A stretch of 64,000 nucleotides of DNA. Source: Rhodospirillaceae bacterium (lineage in GTDB: Bacteria; Pseudomonadota; Alphaproteobacteria; Reyranellales; Reyranellaceae). Below, in pieces: positions 8,648-17,087 of this stretch. A program made the translations under genes and the position numbers. Each line of letters begins with the position of its first letter. The first letter of the stretch is position 1. The notes below the pieces were generated by a model, which saw only the letters and a list, made by a program, of their open reading frames with translations, had not been told where the DNA came from and searched no databases. The stretch spans positions 62,001-126,000 of the forward strand of contig WOUR01000023.1 in the NCBI GenBank assembly GCA_009772935.1, in the 5' to 3' direction.

Positions 8648-9096
8648 GCCGCGGCGCGGCGCTTCAGGAAAACCGTCGTCTCCTGTTCCATGACCTGTTC
8701 GCCACGCTGGTTGATCGTGACCTGGCGCAGCCGGGCAATGCCGCGGTCCGGCCTGGAGGCGGAAGGCCGCAGTTGGACGATGTCGGACACCACACGCAGC
8801 GTATCACCGGGGCGGACGGGACGGGGAAACTGGACCTCGCCGATGCCGGGAGAGCCCAGGCTGCAGGCGCGGAAGATGCCGAGATCGAGCCAGAGGCGCA
8901 GCGTCGCCGCCATCGTGTGGAGACCGGAGGCGATCAGCCCGCCGAACGTCCACTTCGAGGCGAAGTCGGGGTCGGTATGAAAGGGCTGCGGGTCCCACTG
9001 GCGCGCAAAGTCGATGATGGCGGCCTCTGTGATCGTCATGCCGCCACTCATGAAGCGGTCGCCGACCTTGAAATCCTCGAAGAAGCGATCGGTCAA
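8644..9096 (-). CDS. MaoC family dehydratase
   Basis: A 150-aa single hotdog domain. The hydratase motif is intact with catalytic Asp35 and His40 in DPQPFHTD, followed by GGLIASGLHT. Members hydrate trans-2-enoyl-CoA thioesters to (R)-3-hydroxyacyl-CoA or act on related CoA esters. The start is probably the TTG at 9096, which overlaps the TGA of the upstream acetyltransferase gene and has GGAG 8-9 bases in front. The unusual start and overlap point to translational coupling with that gene. Confidence 0.85.
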   Translation of the reverse strand: MTDRFFEDFKVGDRFMSGGMTITEAAIIDFARQWDPQPFHTDPDFASKWTFGGLIASGLHTMAATLRLWLDLGIFRACSLGSPGIGEVQFPRPVRPGDTLRVVSDIVQLRPSASRPDRGIARLRQVTINQRGEQVMEQETTVFLKRRAAA

Positions 9097-9587
9097 AGGA
9101 CCAGCTCCATATAGACGGTGCCGGGCACCGGACTGGGGTAATAGGGCGCGATCTCAGTGAAGCCCATCGTCCGATAGAGCTTGATCGCCGCCTCCATTTG
9201 CGGGCCGATTGTGTCCAGCCTGAGACGTCGATGACCGCAAGCGCGTGCCGCCTCGACAATGCGAAAGGCGAGTTCCCGTCCGATCGAAATTCCGGCCTCG
9301 GTGCGCTCTCGGCGAAAGTCCGGTCTGACATAGAGGCGCTTCATCTCGCCGATGCCTGTTTCCAGTTGCCGCAGCGCCACGGTGCCGGCCGGTTCGCCGC
9401 CGACCCGAGCCAGCAACAGCGCCCCGCCGGGTGGGCCGTACTTTGCGCGGAGGTCGCGGAGTTCCGTCTCGAAGTCCTGATAGTCGAGGGAGAAGCCGAG
9501 CGACCCTGCATACTCCCTGACCAGTTCGGCGATGGCGTCGAAATCCGCCGTATCGTGGGGCGGAGCGATATGGATCATGCGTGTCAT
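9093..9587 (-). CDS. GNAT family N-acetyltransferase
   Basis: About 164 aa. The acetyl-CoA-binding region is recognisable in MKRLYVRPDFRRERTEAGIS, followed by an Arg/Gly-rich helix and the C-terminal LYRTMGF segment typical of GNAT proteins. The open frame extends further upstream (to 9956), but that part is antisense to the Bug-receptor gene and looks non-natural, so the start is placed at the ATG at 9587 (a second ATG lies at 9578). Acceptor unknown. First gene of a two-gene unit with the MaoC gene. Confidence 0.85.
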   Translation of the reverse strand: MTRMIHIAPPHDTADFDAIAELVREYAGSLGFSLDYQDFETELRDLRAKYGPPGGALLLARVGGEPAGTVALRQLETGIGEMKRLYVRPDFRRERTEAGISIGRELAFRIVEAARACGHRRLRLDTIGPQMEAAIKLYRTMGFTEIAPYYPSPVPGTVYMELVL

Positions 9588-9648
9588 GCGGTCATTTTCC
9601 GGGGCATGTGCTACCCTGTCACTCGAAACGAACTGGGAGGCTCCAGAA

Positions 9649-10632
9649 ATGAATCCGACGCGTCGCCATGTCATGGCGCTCGCCGGCGCGGCGGGCGCAA
9701 CGCTTGCTGCACCGGCCATCGCGCAATCCGCGTGGCCCAACAAGCCCGTGCGCTTCGTCGTGCCGTTCCCGCCCGGACAAGCTGCCGATATTTTCGCGCG
9801 CCTGATGGCCGAAAAGCTGTCGGAGAAGTGGAAGCAGCAGGTCATCGTCGAGAACAAGGCCGGCGGCAGCGGCATCCCGGCTACCGAGTACGGCAAAATG
9901 GCCGCGCCGGACGGGTATACGCTGATGGTGGTGTCGAGCGGCACGTTCGGCGTCAATCCAAGCCTATACCCCGATCTGCCCTACAAGCCGCTGACCGACT
10001 TCCTGCCGATCTCCAACATCTTCCTGGTGCCGCTGGTCATCGTGGCCCATCCGAGCTTCCCGGCGAACACGCTGGCCGAGCTGATCGTGCTCGCCAAGAA
10101 GGAGCCGGGCCAGCTTTCCTACGCTTCCGCCGGCCCCGGCACCTCCCAGCATCTCGCCATGGAGCTGTTCAAGCTCAAGGCCGGGGTCGACATCGTGCAC
10201 ATTCCCTACAAGGGCAGCGGACCGGCGATGGCCGACCTGCTTGGCGGACATGTCAAGCTGATGATGGACAGCACCGCGTCCGCACTAAATGCCATCAAGG
10301 ACGGACGCATCAAGGCGCTCGCCGTCACCACGGCGCGCCCCGCGCCGCCGCCACTCGATAAGATTCCGCTGATCGCCGCGACCATTCCGGGATTCAATGC
10401 CGCCGGCTGGTCAGGGCTCGCGGCACCTGCGCGAACACCGCTGGAGATCGTGGCCAAGGTCAGCCGGGACATGCAGACGCTGCTGAACGACGATGCGGTC
10501 ATCAAGCAGATCGAGCAGCGCGCCGCCCTGCCGGCGCCGGGTACGCCCATCCAGTTCGCCGAGTTCATCAAGAACGAGATCGACACCTGGGGCGCGGTGG
10601 TCAAGGCGACCGGCACCAAGCCGGGGACCTAA
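9649..10632 (+). CDS. Bug family tripartite tricarboxylate transporter substrate-binding protein
   Basis: A 327-aa periplasmic binding protein. The N-terminus has a twin-arginine-like leader (TRRHVMALAG) ending at an AxA site near residue 26, then AWPNKPVRFVVPFPPG, the hallmark opening of Bug/TctC receptors, and the conserved TSQHLAMELFK and HIPYKGSGPA stretches. Bug proteins bind dicarboxylates, amino-acid derivatives or aromatic acids for TctAB permeases. No TctA or TctB gene lies in this window. The start is the ATG at 9649 preceded by GGGAGG; an in-frame upstream extension is spurious. It ends 4 bp inside the convergent YeiH-type gene. Confidence 0.9.
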   Translation: MNPTRRHVMALAGAAGATLAAPAIAQSAWPNKPVRFVVPFPPGQAADIFARLMAEKLSEKWKQQVIVENKAGGSGIPATEYGKMAAPDGYTLMVVSSGTFGVNPSLYPDLPYKPLTDFLPISNIFLVPLVIVAHPSFPANTLAELIVLAKKEPGQLSYASAGPGTSQHLAMELFKLKAGVDIVHIPYKGSGPAMADLLGGHVKLMMDSTASALNAIKDGRIKALAVTTARPAPPPLDKIPLIAATIPGFNAAGWSGLAAPARTPLEIVAKVSRDMQTLLNDDAVIKQIEQRAALPAPGTPIQFAEFIKNEIDTWGAVVKATGTKPGT

Positions 10633-11687
10633 AGTCCCGCGGCTCGCAGGCCGTAGATCAGGCCGACGACCAGAAGGCCGACGAAGATCGTCTCGGTGAT
10701 CAGCAGCATCACCGGGGCAATGCCGATGCGCACCAGGGCCAGCAGCGACGTCTTCATGCCCAGTGCCGCGATGGCGGTGATGATCAGGAAGGCGGAGACT
10801 TGGCCGACCGCGTCGCGCACGGCGGCGGGAATGATGCCCAGCGAGTTCAGCGCGGCGAGCGCCAGAAAGCCGAACAGGAAGACCGGGGGCGTCGGCCGCG
10901 CCGAGGTCTGCGGGCCGCCGCTCTTCGCCACCCACCAGGCGATGCCGGCGATCGCGGGCAGCAGCGCCGCCACCCGCAGAAGCTTGGTGATGACCGCGTC
11001 GCTCAGCACCTGCGGACCCATGGTCTGCCCGGCGCCTGCGACCTGCGCCACGTCGTGGATCGCGCCGCCCAGGAACACGCCCATCTCGAATAACGAGAAA
11101 CCCAGCGCCTCGCGCAGGGGAGGATAGATCACCATCACCACCGTGCTGAGGAAGTTGACGCCCATCACCGTGAAGGCAAGGTCGCGGTCCGAATTCTCAT
11201 GCTTGGGCAGCACGGCCGACGCCGCCATCGCCGCGGCTGCGCCGCAGACGCCGGTGGCACAGCCGGTGAGCAGGCCGAAATTCCGGCTGAGGCCAAACAG
11301 GCGTGCCGCCCAGGCGCCGAACACGATGGTGCATCCGACCGCCGCCACGGCCACGACGATGGGCAGAGCTCCCCCCTCGACGAGATTGCCGAGGGTCAGG
11401 CGCGCGCCCAACAGGGCGACGCCGATCCGCAGCAGCGTCCGGCCGGCGAATTCGAGGCCGGGCTTCAGCACGGGCCTGGCCGACAGCGGCTGCAATGCCA
11501 TGCCGATCACCAAGGTGAGGATAAGTGGCGGCACCCAGACCGCGCCGAAGCGCAGTAGGCTCCTGGTGTCGGCGTAGTAGGCGACGGCCGCAATGACGGC
11601 GCAGAGGGCGATGCCCGGTGCCGAGCGGCGGAGATTGTCGGGAGCCCAGAGCTTGGCGAGGTCGGCGGCTACGGCGCTGTTACGCAT
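10629..11687 (-). CDS. YeiH/YadS-family putative sulfate exporter (UPF0324)
   Basis: About 352 aa with ten or so transmembrane helices. Recognisable family stretches are LRIGVALLGARLTLG, the central glycine/alanine-rich ATGVCGAAAAMAAS segment and FLGGAIHDVAQVAGAG. The family is annotated as a putative anion (sulfate) exporter; transport has not been well defined. The start is placed at the ATG at 11687, which overlaps the stop of the upstream biotinyl-domain gene by 8 bp; an ATG 15 codons further upstream gives a poor N-terminus. The overlap suggests co-translation with the biotinyl protein. Confidence 0.85.
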   Translation of the reverse strand: MRNSAVAADLAKLWAPDNLRRSAPGIALCAVIAAVAYYADTRSLLRFGAVWVPPLILTLVIGMALQPLSARPVLKPGLEFAGRTLLRIGVALLGARLTLGNLVEGGALPIVVAVAAVGCTIVFGAWAARLFGLSRNFGLLTGCATGVCGAAAAMAASAVLPKHENSDRDLAFTVMGVNFLSTVVMVIYPPLREALGFSLFEMGVFLGGAIHDVAQVAGAGQTMGPQVLSDAVITKLLRVAALLPAIAGIAWWVAKSGGPQTSARPTPPVFLFGFLALAALNSLGIIPAAVRDAVGQVSAFLIITAIAALGMKTSLLALVRIGIAPVMLLITETIFVGLLVVGLIYGLRAAGL

Positions 11688-11901
11688 CGAGCACGGCCAC
11701 GAGCTGGCCTTCGTCGATGGCCTCGCCTTCACTGACCTTGAGTTCCTTGATGACGCCCGCCTTGGGCGACAGGACGGGAATTTCCATCTTCATCGATTCG
11801 AGGATCATGATCTCGCCCTCGGCCTCGATCCGATCCCCTGCCTTGACCTGGATCTTCCACACATTGCCGGCGATTTCCGACTTCACATTGACGACGGCCA
11901 T
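11680..11901 (-). CDS. Stand-alone biotin/lipoyl attachment domain protein (BCCP-like)
   Basis: A 73-aa protein consisting of a single biotinyl domain. The attachment motif ESMKME lies at residues 35-40 with the acceptor Lys38 in the MKM context preferred by biotin protein ligase; two half-barrels surround it (VKAGDRIEAEGE and VSEGEAIDEGQ). It would be a mobile biotin carrier for a carboxylase. No carboxylase subunits adjoin it; the nearest in the window is the biotin carboxylase 18 kb away, which has its own carrier domain. It sits between the duplicated-domain unknown protein and the YeiH-type permease on one strand. Confidence 0.88.
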   Translation of the reverse strand: MAVVNVKSEIAGNVWKIQVKAGDRIEAEGEIMILESMKMEIPVLSPKAGVIKELKVSEGEAIDEGQLVAVLDA

Positions 11902-11919
11902 GCCCCAGGTATCTCCCGT

Positions 11920-12711
11920 TCAGCTTTGTCCTGACTTTTCGGCCAGCGTGCGCGCGAGTGCAAGCGCCGAGCCTCCCCCCCTCGCGCCGAGCCGGTATGC
12001 GGTTGTGTTGACATCGGAAATTGTTCCGTCCTGCAAAGTGGAACGGCCATCTCCGATGCGTGCCGACTGCGCAGCGACTGCGATGGCGGCAATGCCTTCT
12101 CCATCGAGTTCGGGCAGCGCCAGCACGCCGCCGCGGTCGGCGCCGAAGCCGGCGTCGTTGAACATCAGCAGCAGCGGCCGGAACGGCGCCGTCGCCCTGT
12201 AGGAGTTGAGTGCGCCATGGCTGCCGGTCGCGACGATGCGACCGCGATCCTCGGGCACCAGCAGCGTCGCCGAATCGGCGCAGACGGCTCCGTCGATCTC
12301 ATGGCGGCTTTCGCCCTTGGCGGGCGGCATCCTGTGCGGCCAGGGGGCCTGCTTCAGCAACTCGGCCGCCTCGCGGGCCGGCATGCCGGGCATCACACCG
12401 CAGGCTGCGGCGAGCCGATTGGCCCGGCTGATGATGCCGCGGGCCTGGAGGTCGGCGCCGTCGCCGATGCGGGCGCTTGCCGTCGCCACGGCCGCCATCG
12501 CCATGCTGAGACTGTCGGCATAGGCCAAGCCGCCGACCCCGGCCTCGTCCTTGCCGATGCCGGCATCGTGGTGGATCGCGGCACGGCAGCCGAACTTTGC
12601 CGACATGTAGGCGGCATAGACGGCAGCATGGCTGCCGCCGATGACAACCGCACCGTCCGCTTCAGGCGGCAGCTTGGTCACGCTATCGAACACGAGGATG
12701 GCAACGGACAT
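11920..12711 (-). CDS. Unrecognised protein made of two copies of one ~100-aa domain
   Basis: 263 aa, no signal peptide or membrane segment. I do not recognise the family. The two halves align at a constant offset of 137 residues: GSHAA 26-30 with GSHGA 163-167; DAGIGKDEAGV 49-59 with DAGFGADRGGV 186-196; SARIGDG 79-85 with an identical SARIGDG 216-222; and IS..N at 94-98 with 231-235. Conserved Ser-His, Asp-Ala-Gly and Arg-Ile-Gly-Asp-Gly are candidate active-site or ligand residues. It is 18 bp upstream of the biotinyl-domain gene, in the same direction, and divergent from the DTW gene. Probably a soluble enzyme, but function is open. Confidence 0.75.
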   Translation of the reverse strand: MSVAILVFDSVTKLPPEADGAVVIGGSHAAVYAAYMSAKFGCRAAIHHDAGIGKDEAGVGGLAYADSLSMAMAAVATASARIGDGADLQARGIISRANRLAAACGVMPGMPAREAAELLKQAPWPHRMPPAKGESRHEIDGAVCADSATLLVPEDRGRIVATGSHGALNSYRATAPFRPLLLMFNDAGFGADRGGVLALPELDGEGIAAIAVAAQSARIGDGRSTLQDGTISDVNTTAYRLGARGGGSALALARTLAEKSGQS

Positions 12712-12745
12712 CGCGTAACCCTAGCGGGGAGGCTATACGTCGGCC

Positions 12746-13345
12746 ATGACTCAGCCGGTGGACAACAAGGTCACGATCCTCGTCCTGCAGCACCCGCAGG
12801 AGCAGGACCACGTGCTGGGCACGGCGGGCCTGCTGGCCGGATCGCTGGCCAACGCCAAGGTGGTAGTGGGCCTGTCGTGGCGCAATCTCACCCACGCCTT
12901 GGGCGCGCCGGCCGAGCCGCGCGACTGGGGCGTGCTCTATCTCGGCTCGACGCAGACCAGGGGGCAGACGGCTCCTCTGGTCGCCATCGACGGCAAGGGG
13001 CTGCCTCTTGCCGACCAGGAGGGGGCACGGGTCGGGCTCAAGGGGCTGATCGCGCTCGACGGCAACTGGGCGCAGGCCAAGGCACTGTGGTGGCGCAATG
13101 CGTGGCTGACCAAACTGCGTCGCTTCGTCGTGATGCCGGACGGTCCGTCGCTCTACGGCGACCTGCGACGCGAAGCACGCCCCGACGCGGTGTCTACTTT
13201 GGAGGCGGTTGCGCTGGCGCTTCAGGTGCTCGAAGGCGATGTTGCAGTGCGGGAGAAACTCCTCGTGCCGTTTCGCGCCCTGCTGGCGAAGGCGAGGCGC
13301 GAGGGTGTTCGCGATTCCAAACGGGATCGTCGCGTCCGGCGTTAG
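12746..13345 (+). CDS. DTW domain protein, probable tRNA-uridine aminocarboxypropyltransferase
   Basis: A 199-aa protein of the DTW/TapT family, which transfers the aminocarboxypropyl group of SAM to a tRNA uridine (acp3U). Seen: HPQE at residues 16-19, the name-giving D-x-x-W motif as D105GNW108, and STLEA at 150-154. The N-terminal Cys-rich zinc site present in many members is absent, as in the shorter subgroup. The gene ends 20 bp before the iorA-like gene on the same strand, but functional linkage is unlikely. Confidence 0.75.
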   Translation: MTQPVDNKVTILVLQHPQEQDHVLGTAGLLAGSLANAKVVVGLSWRNLTHALGAPAEPRDWGVLYLGSTQTRGQTAPLVAIDGKGLPLADQEGARVGLKGLIALDGNWAQAKALWWRNAWLTKLRRFVVMPDGPSLYGDLRREARPDAVSTLEAVALALQVLEGDVAVREKLLVPFRALLAKARREGVRDSKRDRRVRR

Positions 13346-13365
13346 CCACGCCTATAATATGCGCC

Positions 13366-15519
13366 ATGCTCGACCAGCCGGCGGCCCAACTTCCCGTTTC
13401 TCAGCGGACCAACCCGGAACGCTCCTTCACTGAGGAAGTGCGTGCCCTGCGCTTGGGCGATGGCGAGATCTTTCGCGGCGAGGGGATCCTCGCGGTCACC
13501 AAGGCGATCCTGCAGTCGGGCGTCGCCTATGTCGGCGGCTACCAGGGCGCGCCGGTCTCGCACTTGGTCGACGTACTGGTCGAATCGCAGGACCTGCTTG
13601 ACGAGCTAGGCGTCCATCTCGAGACCTGCACCAACGAATCCTCCGCGGCGGCGCTGCTGGGCGCCTCGATCAACTATCCGATGCGCGGCTGCGTCACCTG
13701 GAAGTCGATCGTCGGCACCAACGTGGCGGCCGATGCGCTCTCCAATCTCGCCTCGCCGGGCGTAATCGGCGGCGCGCTCATCGTGGTTGGCGAGGATTAC
13801 GGCGAGGGCGCCTCGGTCATCCAGGAGCGTACCCAGGCCTATGCACTGAAATCCTCGGTCTGGCTGATGGATCCAAGACCGTCGCTGCCGACCATCGTGC
13901 GCTGCACGGAAAAGGCGTTCGAGCTTTCGGAGGCGACCAACACGCCGGTAATGATGGAATTGCGCATCCGCGCCTGCCACGTCACCGGTGAGTTCGTGGC
14001 CAGGGACAATGTGCCGCCGGCTATCTCGCGCAACCATCGGCTCGCCGAGCCGGCGGCGCACAATTACGACCGCATCTCGCATCCGCCGTCGACCTATGCG
14101 CATGAGAAGATCAAGGTGGAGGTCCGCCAGCCCGCCGCCGAGCGCTTCATCGTCGAGCATGGGCTGAACGAGCATCTGTCGGGCGAGCGCTCCGATCTCG
14201 GCATCATCGTACAGGGCGGCATCACCAACGTGCTGGTGCGCGGTCTCGATAGGCTGGAGGTCGAGGGCAAGATTCCCACGCTGGTTCTCAACGTCACGCA
14301 TCCTCTCGCGCCCGACCAGATCGCCGACTTCTGCAAAGGCAAGCGCGCCGTGCTGATCGTCGAGGAGGGTGCGCCCGACTACATCGAGCAGGCGATCCAC
14401 GTGATCCTGCGCAAGCGCGACATCGACACCAAGGTCTACGGCAAGGACGTGCTGTCGATGGCGGGCGAATACACAGCCGAGGTGGTGACCGAAGGCCTGC
14501 TGAAGTTCTTCGCGCAGTCGGCCAACGACATCGACCTGAGCGGGCCACGCGAGCGCTTCGAGGCGGCCCGCGCCGGACGCGCCGAGGCACAACGCCTGCT
14601 GGGTGGGCCGTTGCCGCTGCGTCCGCCGGGCTTCTGTGTGGGCTGCCCCGAACGACCGGTCTTCTCGGCCATCAAGCTGCTCGAACGCGAGGTCGGCAAG
14701 GTCCATATATCGAGCGACATCGGCTGCCATTCCTTCGCGACCCTGGCGCCGTTCAATCTCGGCAATTCGATCTTGGGCTTTGGCATGTCGCTGGCGGCTG
14801 CCGGCGCAGTGGCCCCGGTGATGCAGAAGCGAACGATTTCGGTCATGGGAGACGGCGGCTTCTGGCACAATGGCCTACTGAGCGGCGTAGCCTCGTCGAT
14901 GTTCAACCGGGGCGACCGTGTGCTGGTCATCATGCAGAACGGCTACACCTCGGCGACCGGAGCGCAGTTCATTCCCAACACATCGGGCAACCGCCGCGAC
15001 GGCGAGACGACGTCGGACATCGCCGCCACCCTGAAGGCGATGGGCGTCGGCTGGCTGCGCACCATTCGAACCTACAATGTCGGGACGATGCTCAAGACCC
15101 TTCGCGAGGCCATGAGCACCGACGACAAGGGCCTCAAGGTCATCGTGGCCGACGGCGAGTGCCAGCTCGCCCGCCAGCGCCGGATTCGCCCGCAAGTCGC
15201 CGCTCAGCTGAAGCGCGGCGAGCGGGTCGTGCGCACGCGCTACGGCGTCGACGACGAAGTCTGTACCGGCGACCATTCCTGCATCCGGCTTTCGGGTTGC
15301 CCGTCGCTGGTGGTGAAACCCAGCCCCGATCCGCTGCGCAGCGACCCGGTGGCGAGCGTCAACAATGGCTGCGTCGGCTGCGGCCTATGCGGCGAGGTGG
15401 CCGACGCGGCGGTGCTCTGCCCGTCCTTCTACAAGGCCGACATAGTCCAGAACGCGACCTGGTGGGATCGCCTGAAGTGGAGGGTCCGGTCGAAGGTGAT
15501 CGGAGCGATGGCATGTTGA
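13366..15519 (+). CDS. iorA: Indolepyruvate/arylpyruvate:ferredoxin oxidoreductase, alpha (TPP-binding) subunit
   Basis: A 717-aa protein. The N-terminal half is the pyrimidine-binding/transketolase-like part (GYQGAPVSHLVDVL). The thiamine diphosphate motif starts at G495-D496-G497 and continues to the Asn in VIMQN. The C-terminus carries Cys633, 639, 645 and a 4Fe-4S set Cys669/672/675/685. The enzyme oxidatively decarboxylates indolepyruvate, phenylpyruvate or related 2-oxo acids to the aryl-acetyl-CoA, reducing ferredoxin. The open frame continues far upstream but is antisense to another gene there; the start is the ATG at 13366. The stop overlaps a possible ATG (15513) of the beta-subunit gene. 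Confidence 0.88.
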   Translation: MLDQPAAQLPVSQRTNPERSFTEEVRALRLGDGEIFRGEGILAVTKAILQSGVAYVGGYQGAPVSHLVDVLVESQDLLDELGVHLETCTNESSAAALLGASINYPMRGCVTWKSIVGTNVAADALSNLASPGVIGGALIVVGEDYGEGASVIQERTQAYALKSSVWLMDPRPSLPTIVRCTEKAFELSEATNTPVMMELRIRACHVTGEFVARDNVPPAISRNHRLAEPAAHNYDRISHPPSTYAHEKIKVEVRQPAAERFIVEHGLNEHLSGERSDLGIIVQGGITNVLVRGLDRLEVEGKIPTLVLNVTHPLAPDQIADFCKGKRAVLIVEEGAPDYIEQAIHVILRKRDIDTKVYGKDVLSMAGEYTAEVVTEGLLKFFAQSANDIDLSGPRERFEAARAGRAEAQRLLGGPLPLRPPGFCVGCPERPVFSAIKLLEREVGKVHISSDIGCHSFATLAPFNLGNSILGFGMSLAAAGAVAPVMQKRTISVMGDGGFWHNGLLSGVASSMFNRGDRVLVIMQNGYTSATGAQFIPNTSGNRRDGETTSDIAATLKAMGVGWLRTIRTYNVGTMLKTLREAMSTDDKGLKVIVADGECQLARQRRIRPQVAAQLKRGERVVRTRYGVDDEVCTGDHSCIRLSGCPSLVVKPSPDPLRSDPVASVNNGCVGCGLCGEVADAAVLCPSFYKADIVQNATWWDRLKWRVRSKVIGAMAC

Positions 15520-15530
15520 GCGCTGGGGGC

Positions 15531-15548
15531 GCGCCACTCCAGTGGCGC
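15531..15548. repeat. Short palindromic repeat between iorA and iorB
   Basis: A hairpin with perfect 8-bp arms, GCGCCACT and AGTGGCGC, around CC. The sequence to its right (to about 15580, ending ATGACGCG) resembles the element at 17494-17560, which has CCATTCCAGTGGCGC and GTGACGCG. The two copies bracket the iorB-paaI pair. Confidence 0.6.
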
Positions 15549-15584
15549 GATCTTCCTGCTTCGACATCGCATGACGCGCAGCCC

Positions 15585-17087
15585 ATGAAGCCCGTCACCA
15601 TCCTGATCGGGGCGCTGGGCGGCGATGGCGGCGGCGTGCTGTGCGACTGGATCGTGTCGGCTGCGCAGAGCCGGGGGCTCGCCGTACAGGCGACACAGAT
15701 TCCGGGCGTCGCGCAACGCACGGGCGCCACCACCTACTATGTCGAGGTCATGCCGGCCGGCGCCGCAACGTCCTCCGTGCTGGCGCTCAACCCGGCGATG
15801 GGCGAGGTCGACGTCGCGCTGGCGACCGAGCTGCTGGAAGCCGGCCGCATGATCTTCAACGGTTTCGTGACGCCCGACCGCACGACCCTGATCGCTTCCA
15901 CGCATCGCGTGCTGGCGATCGGCGAGCGCATGGCGATGGGGGACGGAAGCTTCGACGTCGGCAAGCTGCTGCGCGCCGTGAAGGAGCGTAGCCGTGAGCA
16001 GATCCTGTTCGACATGGACCAGGCCGCCGAGGAATCGGGCGGCGTGATCAACGCGGTGCTGCTGGGCGCACTGGCCGGCTCCGGCAAGCTGCCGATTCCC
16101 GACAGTGCCTTCGAGGCGGCGATCCGCCATGCCGGTAAGTCCGTCGACACCAATCTCGCAGCCTTCGCCTTCGGCCGCGGCCATGCGCGCGGCGAGCTGG
16201 AGCAGGCGGTGCGCGAGCATCGCAAGCGGCAGACGGCGGTGCAGGGCGTCGAGGACCTGATCGAACGCGCCCGCCGGACTTACCCGGCCACCAGCCTCGA
16301 TGTCGTGGAGGAGGGCATCCGCCGCCTCACCGCCTACCAGGACCGGTCCTACGCCGCGCTCTATCTCGACCGGCTCGACACGATCCAGGCGCTGGGCGCG
16401 GCCGATCTGCTGCGCGAGGTGGCGCGTCACCTTGCCGTGCGCATGTCCTTCGAGGACGTGATCCGCGTGGCGCAAGCCAAGACCTCGGCCGAGCGCATGG
16501 CGCGCGTGCGGGCCGAGGTCCGCGCCAAGGAGCAGGAACCGCTGGAGATCACCGAGCATTTCAAGCCGGGGATCGAGGAGATCGCCGCGGTCCTGCCGCC
16601 GGCGTTGGCGCAACGCCTGCTCGCCTGGGGCGAACGCAGCGGCAGTCTGGGCAAGACCTATTTTTCGATGCACGTGCGCACGACGACAATCCTTGGGTTT
16701 GCGCGGCTGCGGCTCGTCGCCGGCCTGCGCTGGTGGCGGCCACGCACCTCCCGCTATGTCGAGGAGAGGTCAGAGATCGAACGCTGGCTTGGACAGATCC
16801 GCGACGCCGCGCCGCTGAGCCTCGATTTCGCGCGCGAGATCGCGGAATCGGCCCGGCTCATTAAGGGCTATGGCGACACCCACAGACGCGGCCTCGATAA
16901 CTATCGCCGCATCGCCGACGAGGTGATCGCGCCGGCCCTGGCGGGGCGCATGACGCCGCGTGCCGCGGCCGATGCCGTTGCCAGTGCCCGGGTGGCGGCG
17001 TTGGCCGATCCGGAGGGGCAATCGCTCTCGAAGACGCTGGCCGCCATCGCGGCGGCGACGCCACCGATGCGGCAGGCCGCGGAATGA
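15585..17087 (+). CDS. iorB: Indolepyruvate/arylpyruvate:ferredoxin oxidoreductase, beta-subunit family protein
   Basis: A 500-aa protein from the start MKPVTILIGALGGDGGGVL, which carries the gamma/beta-type 2-oxoacid oxidoreductase domain (residues ~1-190, GVAQRTGATTYYVE) and a long C-terminal extension found in the larger IorB-like proteins. It pairs with the TPP subunit next door. An alternative start is the ATG at 15513, which has GGAG 7 bases upstream and overlaps the iorA stop; it would add 24 residues encoded by the palindromic repeat, and these look non-conserved. The stop overlaps the next gene (ATGA), indicating coupling. Confidence 0.85.
   Translation: MKPVTILIGALGGDGGGVLCDWIVSAAQSRGLAVQATQIPGVAQRTGATTYYVEVMPAGAATSSVLALNPAMGEVDVALATELLEAGRMIFNGFVTPDRTTLIASTHRVLAIGERMAMGDGSFDVGKLLRAVKERSREQILFDMDQAAEESGGVINAVLLGALAGSGKLPIPDSAFEAAIRHAGKSVDTNLAAFAFGRGHARGELEQAVREHRKRQTAVQGVEDLIERARRTYPATSLDVVEEGIRRLTAYQDRSYAALYLDRLDTIQALGAADLLREVARHLAVRMSFEDVIRVAQAKTSAERMARVRAEVRAKEQEPLEITEHFKPGIEEIAAVLPPALAQRLLAWGERSGSLGKTYFSMHVRTTTILGFARLRLVAGLRWWRPRTSRYVEERSEIERWLGQIRDAAPLSLDFAREIAESARLIKGYGDTHRRGLDNYRRIADEVIAPALAGRMTPRAAADAVASARVAALADPEGQSLSKTLAAIAAATPPMRQAAE

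Noticed and set aside
9588-9956. N-terminal extension of the acetyltransferase frame
   Set aside because: It runs antisense through the start of the Bug-receptor gene and shows no family similarity; the acetyltransferase begins at 9587.
12217-13365. Long upstream extension of the iorA frame
   Set aside because: It overlaps the DTW gene on the same strand and the duplicated-domain gene on the other, and its residues look random (Arg/Gly/Ala/Gln rich). The family N-terminus starts at 13366.
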